Shown here piece after piece: positions 52,491 to 61,910 of a stretch of 64,000 nt of DNA. Both the position numbers and the translations under genes were made by a program. Under the pieces are notes generated by a model. The model saw nothing but the letters and a program-made list of their open reading frames with translations. It did no database searches and was not told the origin of the DNA. This DNA is from Saccharomycopsis phalli. Lineage: Eukaryota > Ascomycota > Saccharomycetes > Ascoideales > Saccharomycopsidaceae. Position 1 is the first letter of the stretch; every line of letters starts with the position of its first letter. Where the stretch lies: positions 1,488,001 to 1,552,000 of the forward strand of contig CP073214.1 in assembly GCA_020342235.1 (NCBI GenBank), written 5' to 3'.

Positions 52491-52778
52491 ACATATAGCA
52501 CGGCTCTGGATATTACGACGTCTTTAGTACGGCACTAATTCTTTTCATGGATACGTGCTGTAGATGACTCCTGTACAAGGCTATCAATTTTATTAATAGA
52601 CAAATATTTACTAGGCATTGCATTGACATATTTGGTCCATTTCTATGTCTTGATATTTTGCAATTTTGTAAAGTCCAAAGGATTCATTGTATTATACAAA
52701 CAAACAACAAAACACTGTACAGTCTCTAATGATCATTGAAAGATCTGTCAGGCTATGGATATTTTCTACGTAATGATA

Positions 52779-53048
52779 TGTAATGAAGAAGAAGGTTTAC
52801 CCTTAATTTTTGTAACTCGGATCGTCCTTGAATTCCTTTTAGAGGATTAGGACTTTCCCTTTTTAATTGTTATTTCCTATCTGGCTCTTGTTCCTCCTTA
52901 AGTGAAGTTGCCCCAACCGGTTCAACTCCACTTTACTCCGATCATAAGCCCTTTGTTATCAAGTATAAATAGTCAGACTTTTCTTTGAATAGTCAAGCAA
53001 ATATATTTTAGCTATTTTACCAACTCGTATCGTAGTTACTATATTACA
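52779..53048 (+). mobile_element. solo LTR L2 with 5-bp target duplication
   Basis: 270 bp, TGTAAT to ATTACA, flanked on both sides by TGATA (52774-52778 and 53049-53053). It carries the AAGTATAAATAGTCAGAC promoter block. It looks whole as an LTR and is absent from the other duplication copy, so it is younger than the duplication. Confidence 0.85.
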
Positions 53049-53315
53049 TGATATAATTAGTATATGTATGTATCAGGGGATCAGAGCTTGAGATGCCATC
53101 AATCAAAATCTGTCATGTCATACATTGTTTTTTGTCGTTACCTCTGATCTGCTTCCATTTGTTTCATCATAGTGCTCATTCTACTGTTAGTACATTGCAA
53201 GGCATTTATTTTGAGCTCCTTGCAATTTGGATGCCGCATCCGTTGTGCATCATGACAAGGCATCTATTAAAAGTATATAAATGACCAGATTTCATTCTAA
53301 AATCATAAACCTGCC

Positions 53316-53822
53316 ATGAAATTTTTATTCTTTTTTACATTCTTTATTCTTGGAATCCAAGCGGCTAATATTAAAGCTCCATTCTTGAATAAGCGGCAAA
53401 AGGAGGCCAGTCCACTTGTCCCATATGACAAATCAACGGGAAAATATTCAGAAACAGACCTATATGCCATTAACAAGAAAGCGGATGACTCGCATGTCAC
53501 TACATATTGGCTGACGTTCATTAGATTCGAATTTAAACCAGAAGTCACCAATGAAGAGATAGATACAATTATTGCATATTTAGACAAACGGCAAAATGAG
53601 GAGTTGAAAAAGTACCACCCGAAATATATTAACAGAGTCAAGCTGTTCTATAAAAAATACACCGGTAACGAAAATGGCGGAGTGGATAGATCTTGGTCAA
53701 TATATGACAATATTCTCTATGGGTGCTTCCATTATGATGTTACCTGGGATTTGGTTTACAGTAGCCTTGTCACTGAAATTTATGTAGTTGCTCACATTTC
53801 ACATTATGAGGATCCTCATTAA
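53316..53822 (+). CDS. small secreted protein, duplicated family (copy 2)
   Basis: 168 aa, intact. The signal peptide MKFLFFFTFFILGIQA differs by one residue from copy 1. The KR of the likely Kex2 site is kept in LNKRQK, though three residues before it are missing. By eye I count about 54 replacements against copy 1, many reversing charge (E/K, K/E, D/N, N/D, E/Y), but only about five silent changes. Conserved islands are PYDKSTGKYS, FKPEVTNEEI, YHPKYI, NGGV and YGCFHYDVTW. The TATATAAATGACC promoter and untranslated flanks match copy 1. The function is unknown. Confidence 0.8.
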   Translation: MKFLFFFTFFILGIQAANIKAPFLNKRQKEASPLVPYDKSTGKYSETDLYAINKKADDSHVTTYWLTFIRFEFKPEVTNEEIDTIIAYLDKRQNEELKKYHPKYINRVKLFYKKYTGNENGGVDRSWSIYDNILYGCFHYDVTWDLVYSSLVTEIYVVAHISHYEDPH

Positions 53823-54224
53823 TCTTGTCCGAGGTACTTTCTGGAAAAGACTCGGTAGAGACTGTCTTTTATGTGCAAAGTTTTCGGTAGTTCAAACGAT
53901 GTCTAACGAAGCAAACATGGTTTGAACAAGTGACTAAGTTCATAGTAATAAAGAAAATTCTAAATTCGCTCTCTTGTAACTGTTTGTGATTAAAATCTTG
54001 TGCTGGGACTGATTTGTGGTTGACAAAGACCTTTTAAAGTGCGTGGTAGAGATACTTTAACAAAAATGGAAATCTTTCTTAATAATATAATATATTATTC
54101 CTTTGGACTAGAATGATTGAATTAATGATCAATTCCCAGCCTTGTTATAATAGAAAATGATCCCCTTTAATAGTTTTCATTTTACCATTATTGTCGTGGT
54201 TTCTCAACCACTGGAGAATAAGTT

Positions 54225-54440
54225 GGAGTTTACAAGTGAGATCTATAAACTACGACACTTGTAAATGGAGGGCTACCTAAGTCAGGTATCATGGAATAAG
54301 GCAGTAACTCGAAGACGACCCACCGAAGCAAGACCTACAGGGGTCCCGCCTCCAGATACCCAAGAGAATGGCCTCAGAAACGGTAACCAAAGAGTGACAA
54401 GAAATGGACACCTCTACCAGTGACTCACTTGGACTCGGGG
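54225..54440 (+). mobile_element. decayed LINE family A fragment
   Basis: 'AACTCGAAGACGACCCACC', ATGGCCTCAGAAACGG and 'CTCTACCAGTGACTCACTT' match 15.86-15.99 kb. The preceding block near 54.19 kb matches 16.98 kb inverted. No gene is seen from here to 55015. Confidence 0.6.
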
Positions 54441-54779
54441 TGACAGGAGGGCGGTATGTAGTGATAAAGAGGTGTAGGATACAAGTTGGTAAAATAGCTA
54501 ATGCATTTATCTGATTTTCAATAATCTGGGTATACTTGGATACTCTTTCTGAAACGAAAATGGGCTAGACCGTTGTCTTGTAGATCTGATGTACTTGAAG
54601 ACGAAAGGTGGTGAAACAGCAAGAGATGTATAGTGAGATGTAACGCACTTAGGATGCAATACAGTGAGGATGCAATACCCTTGCAATACAACAAGACAAT
54701 ATAATAATTGTACTATTCAAATCAGACTACTTGAAAAGACTCGTATTGGTAAAATGGGAGTGGCAGTGAGATCTAAGAT

Positions 54780-54850
54780 GACTGTGGTAGATGGATTGTG
54801 GTAGATGGATTGTGGTAGATGGATTGTGGTAGATGAACCGTGGTAGATGA
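54780..54850. repeat. 14-bp minisatellite x5
   Basis: Units of GTAGATGGATTGTG with GAACCGTG variants, about 170 bp after the UBC6 stop. Confidence 0.9.
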
Positions 54851-55015
54851 ACCGTGGCAAAGTCAAACACATACTTTCCACACCACACCAAGTAGAAAAT
54901 AATACAATGAAACACCGTGTAATCGATAATCCCACACAACACCCGGAAAACCTACAATCCACATACTCAATACTCCCGTCTGTAGAATTCACATATAACC
55001 AAAAGCCTCGGCCAG

Positions 55016-55711
55016 TTACTTCCACAACTTGAGCCCCACGGCAAAAAAAAGCACCACGGCAATCCCCACATACATCCGGGCCCATCCGTCACCCCCCAGT
55101 TTGTCACCAAGAAGCTGGGCAGCACGTAATCTGTCCTCGGGATCCGAGATCTTGTCCAAGTCTACAATGGACGTCTCGCGGGACTCGCGTGCGGTTTTTT
55201 CCGCCTGTTCCTCGGCCTGACGGCGCAATATGTCCAGCCGATTCGCTGCCACCAACTCGGGAAACAACTTGGCGAACATTGCGTCGTTGTCAATGTTCCA
55301 CTTCTTGCTTTCGCGGGCCAACTTGCGCCGCACCAGGTCAGTTGCCTGGATCGACCCCGTGGTGGTTTCGTCGCCCGTCATGAAGCTGAGAAGCCCAGTG
55401 AGCATCGTCGACACGCTCCAGGCGGGATTCCACGTATCTGGGTGGTAGTCGCTCATGCTAAGACACAATCGCGTGTTTGTGCGGAAACGACCAGATGGAG
55501 TTGTCATCCGAATGGCCGGCGGCGTAAATGGATAGTCCCGTTGGAAGGTGAGTGTCCCATGGTACTGCCCACCATCGTACACTGTCTGAGGCGGACCGGT
55601 GATGACGTAGTGCCACTCGAGAATGTTGTCCTCGTTGGGACGAGCCACGATATATGGAGGGGGGTTTTCACAGAGGTTTTTATACTCGCGTGCTAGTCTT
55701 CTCTGAGCCAT
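55016..55711 (-). CDS. UBC6: tail-anchored ubiquitin-conjugating enzyme Ubc6
   Basis: 231 aa. The UBC fold begins RRLAREYKNLCENPPPYI. The catalytic Cys is C83 in TNTRLCLSMSDYHPDTWNP, where the HPN motif is replaced by a TPSGR entry, as usual for Ubc6. A charged linker (about 150-208) leads to a C-terminal hydrophobic anchor (MYVGIAVVLFFAVGL) followed by two Lys, fitting insertion into the ER membrane. Ubc6 works with the Doa10 ligase in ER-associated degradation, priming substrates on Ser/Thr/Lys. The ATG at 55711 starts directly with the family's first helix. Confidence 0.95.
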   Translation of the reverse strand: MAQRRLAREYKNLCENPPPYIVARPNEDNILEWHYVITGPPQTVYDGGQYHGTLTFQRDYPFTPPAIRMTTPSGRFRTNTRLCLSMSDYHPDTWNPAWSVSTMLTGLLSFMTGDETTTGSIQATDLVRRKLARESKKWNIDNDAMFAKLFPELVAANRLDILRRQAEEQAEKTARESRETSIVDLDKISDPEDRLRAAQLLGDKLGGDGWARMYVGIAVVLFFAVGLKLWK

Positions 55712-55764
55712 GGTTCAAGAGTGAAAAAGACAACGAGTCATGCAGTGAGGTACATTGCAGGATG

Positions 55765-55890
55765 GGGTGGATGAATATAAGGTGGAAATATAAGGTGGAA
55801 ATATCAGGTGGAAATATAAGATGTAAATATAAGATGTAAATGTAAATATAAGATGTAAATGTAAATATAAGGTGAAAATATAATATGGAG
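55765..55890. repeat. 13-18 bp minisatellite in the UBC6 promoter
   Basis: Units of ATAAGGTGGAAAT and ATAAGATGTAAATGTAA, starting about 55 bp upstream of the UBC6 start. Confidence 0.9.
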
Positions 55891-56108
55891 ATACGATGGA
55901 AATGGAAATGGATGGAAAGATATACAATGGTGACGGTGATGGTGATATACAATGGTGATGATGATATATGTAAATACATCAACAGACAATCAAATTGTAT
56001 CAACCCATGGCATCATAGATTACATCCATTCCTACAATCACTACATGGCCAATCTCACCTCCACCAATTATCATACATACTCCAATACCCATTATATATT
56101 CCAAACTC

Positions 56109-56561
56109 CTATATATTCCGAAGCCCATCTTGATACCACGGATAATCTTTATTGTGCATCATTTGCTCCCTTATAAACATATCAACATCCCCATACACCA
56201 TAGTCGTCCCAATCAGCTTCAATTGCACATGCTCCGCCAACCGAATCGCATATTTCCCCTCACATCGGACCCTTGGGACCCTATCCAATACCGTGACATG
56301 TACTCCAGACTCCACCGCTGATTGGCTTGTTTCCCTCTTTGCCAATCTCCTTGTCCCATGTTCAATAATCGTAACCGTGTCTCGACTCTTGGCCGTTTTC
56401 TCGGCCATGTCTTGGCCATTTGGATCTTTCAAGGTTAAAGAGCATTTGCCCGGCATCCCTGGACTTTTGCCAGAGTAGTGGAGCAGTATAACATTTTCTG
56501 GAGAACAGCCCCGCAAAATATTTTCTTTGCAAGCCATCTTCTGTTGCCGAGTGATACTCAT
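56109..56561 (-). CDS. small basic protein, possibly OB-fold (Ten1/Rpa3-like)
   Basis: 150 aa, intact, with an ATG in good context. Short beta-prone segments (ENVILLHYSG, GKCSLTLKDPNG, DTVTIIEHG, VHVTVLDRVPRV, VQLKLIGTTMVYGD) are followed by one helix, VDMFIREQMMHNKDYP. Five strands plus a C-terminal helix ending in 'IREQ' recall the single OB fold of Ten1 (telomere CST complex), whose C-terminal helix has a similar A-IREQ pattern. The match is by eye and weak; Rpa3 or an unrelated lineage-specific protein are alternatives. It lies between UBC6 and UBP9/13 on the same strand. Confidence 0.45.
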   Translation of the reverse strand: MSITRQQKMACKENILRGCSPENVILLHYSGKSPGMPGKCSLTLKDPNGQDMAEKTAKSRDTVTIIEHGTRRLAKRETSQSAVESGVHVTVLDRVPRVRCEGKYAIRLAEHVQLKLIGTTMVYGDVDMFIREQMMHNKDYPWYQDGLRNI

Positions 56562-56629
56562 GATGTCTATATGTCCGCTCGTCTATATGTTCTGTTCTTA
56601 CTCTGTTCTAGTTTGTTGTTATATTCTTG

Positions 56630-56725
56630 TTATATTCTGTCCCTCTGTATTCTGTTCTTATTCTATTCTTCTGTTCTATTCTTCTGTTCTATTCTTCTGT
56701 TCTATTCTTCTGTTCTGTTCGTCCT
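56630..56725. repeat. TCTGTTCTATTCT minisatellite
   Basis: About seven 12-13 bp units and variants, in the promoter side of the small 56.1-kb gene. The 56760-57262 stretch shows no gene. Confidence 0.85.
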
Positions 56726-57262
56726 TATTCTGCCCTATTTCGTATCTCTATTTAAAATACTTCTTCTTTGAAACACTTGTAATCAGCACAAACTGCCTTG
56801 CAATCTCACCAAATTCACAATAAATTCAAGAGTTCCATCTAATCTGTGCCATTGAAAATCCACAAATCATAGTCCAGAATGCCTACAAACAGCTGCGTCA
56901 AGTTTGCAAAGATAAACAACACTCCCGCACCATTAAACATAATATTCCCCAAAGAAGTCAGACAGCAAAGGCTCGGCCTCCTTGATTTAGTCGGCCGAGC
57001 CTAAATTTACATTGTTGATAAATTAACCGTAGCTCTATCCCGCTGCATTTAATTTCAAAAAGACAGAACGCGGACAATTCAGTATATTGCCAGCGGATAC
57101 TATATTATAATGTCATTTATTATCTTCCAGTCAATATTTTAATCTAAGTCCACGTTTATTAATCTAAATTATCACACATTGCCAGGCCCCCAGGTCATCT
57201 GCTGACCCACTGGTAAACCTATCAATGTCCACCAACCTAATAGGCATTTTCAGCATGGATCC

Positions 57263-59092
57263 TTACTTCTTTTGCTTGGGCATTTTAAACCCAAAGATGC
57301 TCTTTCTTCTGGTCTCGTCCTCACCGTTTTCCAAGAACTTGAACGAGTTGCCAAGCGGCGACTTCAAGCTAATGGACTTTGATCTGCCCTTGAACAGATT
57401 GCCGTTTCGTTGTTCGGGCTCAGGAACAGGTTCAGGAGAGCCTGAGTCTGACGACGACGACGAAGGTCCAACGAATTCGGGCTTGGAGTAGTCTGGCTTG
57501 GTAAATTCGGGCTTGGTATAATCAGGCTTGGTGAATTCAGGCTTGGTGAATTCAGGCTTGGTGAATTCAGGCTTGGCAAATTCCGGCTTGTCGGCTTTTC
57601 CATTGGCCTCTTGCTGGTTTTCAAAGCTCAAATCGTTGCTGTACAATGTCTTGTTGAGGTACTCTTCCTCTGAAATTTGCTGGTAAAACAAGATGTATGC
57701 ACAGGCCAAGCCCGGTCCGTCGCCGAAAAAGCGGAGCACAAAGTTCTCATCAATGCTCTCGACGGTCTCATCATCGAAAAGAAGCCATCCCGAGTGATCT
57801 GTCTTGACTAGAGACACGTAGTGCCCATGGTAAGGTCCACCGCCAATGTGGACCACGACGGAATAGAGCTCGTATACGACGTCTCCGTCGCTCAAGGTGT
57901 TGAAGAGACGGAGGTAGAGCGGGTAGGATACTCTGTGGAAGAGCTTTGTGTTGCGGTTCAACTGCTCCGAGTACTTGAAGCGCTTCAAGTGGAGGGTCAA
58001 GATGCGGGGCAACTTCTTGATGACCATGCGCTTGGTTGCTTCCTGGAGGAGGGAGCAGTTTTCACAAAAGAACTTGTTGTCCTGGCAGAGGATTTCGTTT
58101 GCGGAAAACTGCCTGAGACACGCGGTGATGGAGGTGTTATCCTCGAGGTCGATGCTCAAGTCAAGGAACTTTTCGTCGCGCAGGCTGATTTTCTCGCAGC
58201 AGAGGCACTTTGTTTGGGACGTGAGGAGGCCCTCGAAGAGACCATTGGCAAAGGAGATCTCACGGTCGAGTCCTGGGGACGTTGCAAGCGTCTTGTGGTA
58301 CTGGTCCAAGGACTCAAACACGCTGTTGATGAGGAAGTTGAAGAACTCGTGGGCGTCCTGGTGCATCATGCTGCGGAACATCTCGTTCTCCTGCTTCAAC
58401 ACCAGGATAAGGTGGCTTGGGCTGACGATTCCCGTCTGGGAGCTGTGTTCGACCATGCACTCGAAGATGTCCTTCAACGCAGCCAACATCGAGCCGTGTG
58501 CGGTTAGAGCGTGGTCGATGTTCAAGATCGGCCCGTCGACCAACGCCTTGCGCTTTCTCTGCTCGGATGTCGCCGCCGGGTCGTCGCAAATGCCTACCAC
58601 TGTGACGTTGCGGTTCGGGGCCGCGTACCCGAGGCGGAGGTCGCGGAGCCCGGGGAGCTGCAGCGTGGCGCGGACGAGTTCCAGCGGGTCTGCGGGCCGC
58701 TCTGGCGGGCGGTCGCCGTCCAGGTCCTCGGGGGCGCTGCTTGGGCGGGGCTCGGGCTTCTTCTTGCCGAAAAACGACATGCGCCGGCGGCCCTGTTCCG
58801 GCGGGTCCTCCTCCTCGGGAGGCTGCACGGAGTTGTTCTGGAGCGAGCTGAGAAAGTGGTGGGTCTTTTCGCCCGGCATCTCGAGCTTCTGGCGGGGGTT
58901 TTCCGACGGGAGGCTGAGCATGTAGCGGCGGAACAACTTGGTGTAGTAGAGACTCTGGACGATGGAGTTGCAGTAGCAGCTGGCACCAAAGTTTTCCATG
59001 CCAAAGATTTTCATTTCTCCGTCTCCGTAGGGGAGGTCGAACTGCGGCGGGTCGCTATCAAAGGGGCTTCCCCTAGAGCTGATGGATGTCAT
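57263..59092 (-). CDS. UBP9: ubiquitin-specific protease Ubp9/Ubp13 (USP12/46 type)
   Basis: 609 aa. The Cys box is NFGASCYCNSIVQSLYY, with nucleophile C39. The domain then has QDAHEFFNFLINS, two zinc-binding pairs (CLCC near EKIS and FFCENC) and the His box GGGPYHGHYVSLVKTDHSGWLLFDDETVE. The CYCNSIVQSLY wording and the position of the inserts fit Ubp9/Ubp13, the partner of WD40 activators (Duf1 type), rather than other yeast USPs. It removes ubiquitin from proteins in the cytosol. An insert of about 70 aa after the first helices is Pro/Glu/Arg-rich. Near the C terminus a run of about eight PEFTK/PDYTK pentapeptides is encoded by a 15-bp in-frame repeat. Confidence 0.88.
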   Translation of the reverse strand: MTSISSRGSPFDSDPPQFDLPYGDGEMKIFGMENFGASCYCNSIVQSLYYTKLFRRYMLSLPSENPRQKLEMPGEKTHHFLSSLQNNSVQPPEEEDPPEQGRRRMSFFGKKKPEPRPSSAPEDLDGDRPPERPADPLELVRATLQLPGLRDLRLGYAAPNRNVTVVGICDDPAATSEQRKRKALVDGPILNIDHALTAHGSMLAALKDIFECMVEHSSQTGIVSPSHLILVLKQENEMFRSMMHQDAHEFFNFLINSVFESLDQYHKTLATSPGLDREISFANGLFEGLLTSQTKCLCCEKISLRDEKFLDLSIDLEDNTSITACLRQFSANEILCQDNKFFCENCSLLQEATKRMVIKKLPRILTLHLKRFKYSEQLNRNTKLFHRVSYPLYLRLFNTLSDGDVVYELYSVVVHIGGGPYHGHYVSLVKTDHSGWLLFDDETVESIDENFVLRFFGDGPGLACAYILFYQQISEEEYLNKTLYSNDLSFENQQEANGKADKPEFAKPEFTKPEFTKPEFTKPDYTKPEFTKPDYSKPEFVGPSSSSSDSGSPEPVPEPEQRNGNLFKGRSKSISLKSPLGNSFKFLENGEDETRRKSIFGFKMPKQKK

Positions 59093-59099
59093 GAGGTGG

Positions 59100-59430
59100 G
59101 ATGGGGTGTGTGGGGTGTGTGAGGTAGGAGTAGTGTGTGGGGTGTGTGAAGTAGTGTGAAGTAGTGTGAAGTAGTGTGTATGGTATGTATTATTCCGTGT
59201 GGTGTGGACTATTCTGTGTGGTGTGGATTATCCCGTGTGTAGTGTATGGTGTGTGGTATAGTGGAGTGTTGTGGTATAAAAGTTTCGATCGGAAGTCTGC
59301 TCGAGGATCGCGTAGACTGCAAAGCCAGGAATGGTGGCACGAAGGATGAGAATGGGATGAGAGTGGGATGAGAGTGGGATGAGAATGGGAAGAAAATGGG
59401 AAGAAAATGAGAAGAAAATGGATAATGGAT
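59100..59430. repeat. GT-rich and GA-rich minisatellites upstream of UBP9/13
   Basis: Three blocks: GTGTGGGGTGTGTGAAGTA types (59100-59180), TTCTGTGTGGTGTGGA types (59190-59250) and 10-bp GAGTGGGATG/GAAAATGGGA units (59345-59420). A GACAGACGGAA block follows at 59535-59570. Confidence 0.85.
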
Positions 59431-59744
59431 AATATGAGCAGGACAACGAATAATACGATAGCAAATGTAATGCCGATGATGCACATGAATAGGCCCAGTA
59501 CGGCTCAAGACAGGTGCAGGTTGATGTGGCAGGCGGAAGACAGACGGAAGACAGACGGAAGACAGACGGATGGAATGGTCAACCCTGATTACGAGGATTG
59601 TGGAATATGATTGTTTGTAGCGATGGTGGGATGGATATCTGGGGATTGTACGGTCATGCACCAACCAAGTAAGGTTTATTAGTCAGACGATCTAGTTGGT
59701 TTTCTTTTCGTATTGTTTCTTTCGTCTTTGTTTTTGCTTCGTAT

Positions 59745-59811
59745 TTCTTGTTTCTTTGTTCTTTCTTTGTTCTTTCTTTGTTCTTTGTTCTTTCTTTGTT
59801 CTTGTTCTTTC
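59745..59811. repeat. TTCTTTGTTCTTTC repeat
   Basis: A pyrimidine-rich tandem repeat of 7-11 bp units immediately before the stop of the small ORF on the - strand, so in its 3' UTR. Confidence 0.85.
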
Positions 59812-60129
59812 TCATGGTATATCGTCAATTAGCACCATGAGCTCATTGTCAAGTGTATACTTGCCACCAGTGGGAACGTAATTCACACGATATTGATGCC
59901 GTTGAAACAATGTGCACAACCAAACCGACTTGCAAGTTGGAATCCAACGGGAATGGCCAAGTACAATTTGTGCAGAGTTATTCCGGTGCCAAAACTTTAT
60001 TCTGCCCTCTGGATTTGGAAATCTTGGATATTCCAGATGTGCATCTGGAAAGATATGGATGTCTGTGAATAGATGAGTGAGTTGGAAATGGTCAATCGAG
60101 TTGGTTATAGAGTGGTTGTAAATGACCAT
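59812..60129 (-). CDS. hypothetical small protein
   Basis: 105 aa starting with ATG. Composition is protein-like, rich in His/Tyr/Trp/Pro (YPRFPNPEGRIKFWHRN, SRWIPTCKSVWLCTLF, NYVPTGGKYTLDNELMVLI), unlike translated spacer sequence. It has no signal peptide, no membrane helix and no family I recognise. It fills the gap between UBP9/13 and AST1 on the same strand, with minisatellites on both sides as for other genes here. The start could lie in an unseen upstream exon. Confidence 0.4.
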   Translation of the reverse strand: MVIYNHSITNSIDHFQLTHLFTDIHIFPDAHLEYPRFPNPEGRIKFWHRNNSAQIVLGHSRWIPTCKSVWLCTLFQRHQYRVNYVPTGGKYTLDNELMVLIDDIP

Positions 60130-60154
60130 AAGGTTATTGTATCACCTACATTGT

Positions 60155-60425
60155 CAATATACCATCTACCATCTACCATCTACCATCTACACCCATTGAT
60201 ACATGTATTTTCACTTGTCCAACATCACCATGATTACATGTATTTCACTTGTCCAACATCACCATGATTACATGTATTTTACTTGTCCAACATCACCATG
60301 ATTACATGTATTTTACTTGTCCATCTACAATTAATTACACCCATTTCACTCACCATCTACAATTAATTACACCCATTTCACTCACCATCTACACATCAAT
60401 TACACCTATATCACTCACTACATAC
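60155..60425. repeat. 34-bp and 28-bp tandem repeats after AST1
   Basis: Three units with ATGATTACATGTATTTTACT plus TGTCCAACATCACC, then three units with CTACAATTAATTACACCCAT plus TTCACTCAC. It ends about 25 bp from the AST1 stop. Confidence 0.92.
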
Positions 60426-60445
60426 CTCCCACCATTGATACCAAG

Positions 60446-61786
60446 CTAAAAATCATCCACCTCAACCAAAACCTTGCCCAACGCATGCTGGGTCTTGACC
60501 TTCTTCAAAGCACTCTCAATGTCGTCAAACTTATACACACTATTCACCGTCACCGACAACTGGCCCTGCTTAATCAAGTCGTGCCCCTTCTTCAACAAAC
60601 TCACCATCTCCTTCACGTTGGAGTAGTCAAAGTTCACCATCCGGTAGTTCAACCCGAGCAACTGGTTGCCAAACGTGTTCCGCAAGTAGTTCCCCGGCGT
60701 CCCGTAGATAAACGTCTTGTCGTTACGATAGTTTGCCCGGACGTCCCCCACCGTGGTCAAATACGTCGAGTTCTTGTCATTGAGGATCTTCAGGTGGTTC
60801 TCAATCAACTGGTACCCGCCCAAAAAGTCTAGCACAATGTCAAACTTCTTGTCCGGATACAACACCTCGACCTCGTTGCCGTGCCGATCGGTGATGGTTT
60901 TCTTGCCGTTGGTGAGGAGAATGGTAATCGCCTTGATAATGTCCAACTCCTTCTTGTAGTCCACCACAATCGATGCCCCACAGCTCGTCACCAAGTCGCT
61001 CGCGGTTCCAGAGCAAATCGCCACAATGTTGTCCACATGGAAGTAGTTCTTGAGAATCTGGATCGCCATCATGCCCGTTCCCGTCGATGCTCCGTTCACC
61101 AACACCGTACTTTCCGAGTTGAGCCCGCCCGTTTGGATCGAGTTGAGAACCTGGAACGCAACCACGTAGTTGAGGCACCAGGCAGCCAACTTCTGGTCGG
61201 AAAAGAGCCCGGCCACAATGTCGTCCACGGCTATCATCGGATCGCGGCTGGTGTCCACCAAAATGTGCGACGCACTGCATCCTTTGTGGAACAAGTGGTA
61301 GTAGATCCCACACACCTTGTCTCCAACCTGGAACAGACTGTCGTCGGCAACTTCATACACCTCGCCCGAAAACTCGCGGCCAAATCCCTTGAGTGCTCCC
61401 GTGATGTCCGACGTGTAGTAGTTCCACATTTTCAAGTCGATTGGGTTGATGGCAAAGTACTTGACGTGCACAATCACCGTCCCTGGCTTGAGCGGAAACT
61501 TGATCTTGTCGTAGCTGAACTTGGGGAAAATGTGGTTGTTGTTGTATGTCACCTCTTTCGTCGGCTTGTGCTTCACGTGTCGTAGCGGACGGGCCACCCG
61601 GATTCGTTTTGGGAACTTTGGTTCTTGCACTAGTTCCTTGGGACTGGTGATGGGCGGAGCTTCTTGTACTGGGTCGATGTACGGATTGACTTTGTCGTCG
61701 AGCTCTTCCAACGACATGATTTCGTCGTTGACGTTGACTGACCGCGGGAATTGGACGTCTGAGTCGGAAAAGGTTACTTTGGGCAT
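60446..61786 (-). CDS. AST1: Ast1/Ast2, plasma-membrane ATPase targeting factor
   Basis: 446 aa, close to Ast1 (429 aa). After an acidic N-terminal stretch the protein is a quinone-oxidoreductase-like MDR fold: HVKYFAINPIDLKMWNYY, GFGREFSGEVYEV and the nucleotide-binding VLVNGASTGTGMMAIQILK. The zinc ligands of alcohol dehydrogenases are absent. Ast1 family wording is visible in FPKRIRVARPLRHVKHKP and in the C-terminal NQLLGLNYRMVNFDYSN. In S. cerevisiae Ast1 is a peripheral membrane protein needed to deliver the proton pump Pma1 to the cell surface through lipid-raft domains. Single exon. Confidence 0.9.
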   Translation of the reverse strand: MPKVTFSDSDVQFPRSVNVNDEIMSLEELDDKVNPYIDPVQEAPPITSPKELVQEPKFPKRIRVARPLRHVKHKPTKEVTYNNNHIFPKFSYDKIKFPLKPGTVIVHVKYFAINPIDLKMWNYYTSDITGALKGFGREFSGEVYEVADDSLFQVGDKVCGIYYHLFHKGCSASHILVDTSRDPMIAVDDIVAGLFSDQKLAAWCLNYVVAFQVLNSIQTGGLNSESTVLVNGASTGTGMMAIQILKNYFHVDNIVAICSGTASDLVTSCGASIVVDYKKELDIIKAITILLTNGKKTITDRHGNEVEVLYPDKKFDIVLDFLGGYQLIENHLKILNDKNSTYLTTVGDVRANYRNDKTFIYGTPGNYLRNTFGNQLLGLNYRMVNFDYSNVKEMVSLLKKGHDLIKQGQLSVTVNSVYKFDDIESALKKVKTQHALGKVLVEVDDF

Positions 61787-61809
61787 GTTGGATGGTTGTT
61801 GATGGGTTG

Positions 61810-61910
61810 ATTGGGTCTTGCTATGTTCTGTTAATCTGTCTTGCTATGTTCTGTTATCTGCCTTGCTATGTTCTGTTATCTGCCTTGCTATGTTCTATTA
61901 TCTACCTTGC
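61810..61910. repeat. 22-bp minisatellite in the AST1 promoter
   Basis: Four to five units of CTTGCTATGTTCTGTTATCTGC, starting 25 bp upstream of the AST1 ATG. Confidence 0.95.

Larger units (their letters stand above)
52489..54029 (+). repeat. inverted segmental duplication, copy 2
   Basis: Inverted match to 35892-37013. It is longer by about 420 bp because of inserted sequence at roughly 52700-53120, which includes a solo LTR. Outside that insert and the coding region the two copies are almost identical. Confidence 0.95.

Noticed and set aside
57821-59122. Long + strand frames opposite UBP9/13
   Set aside because: They mirror the GC-rich coding sequence of the protease and show no family features.
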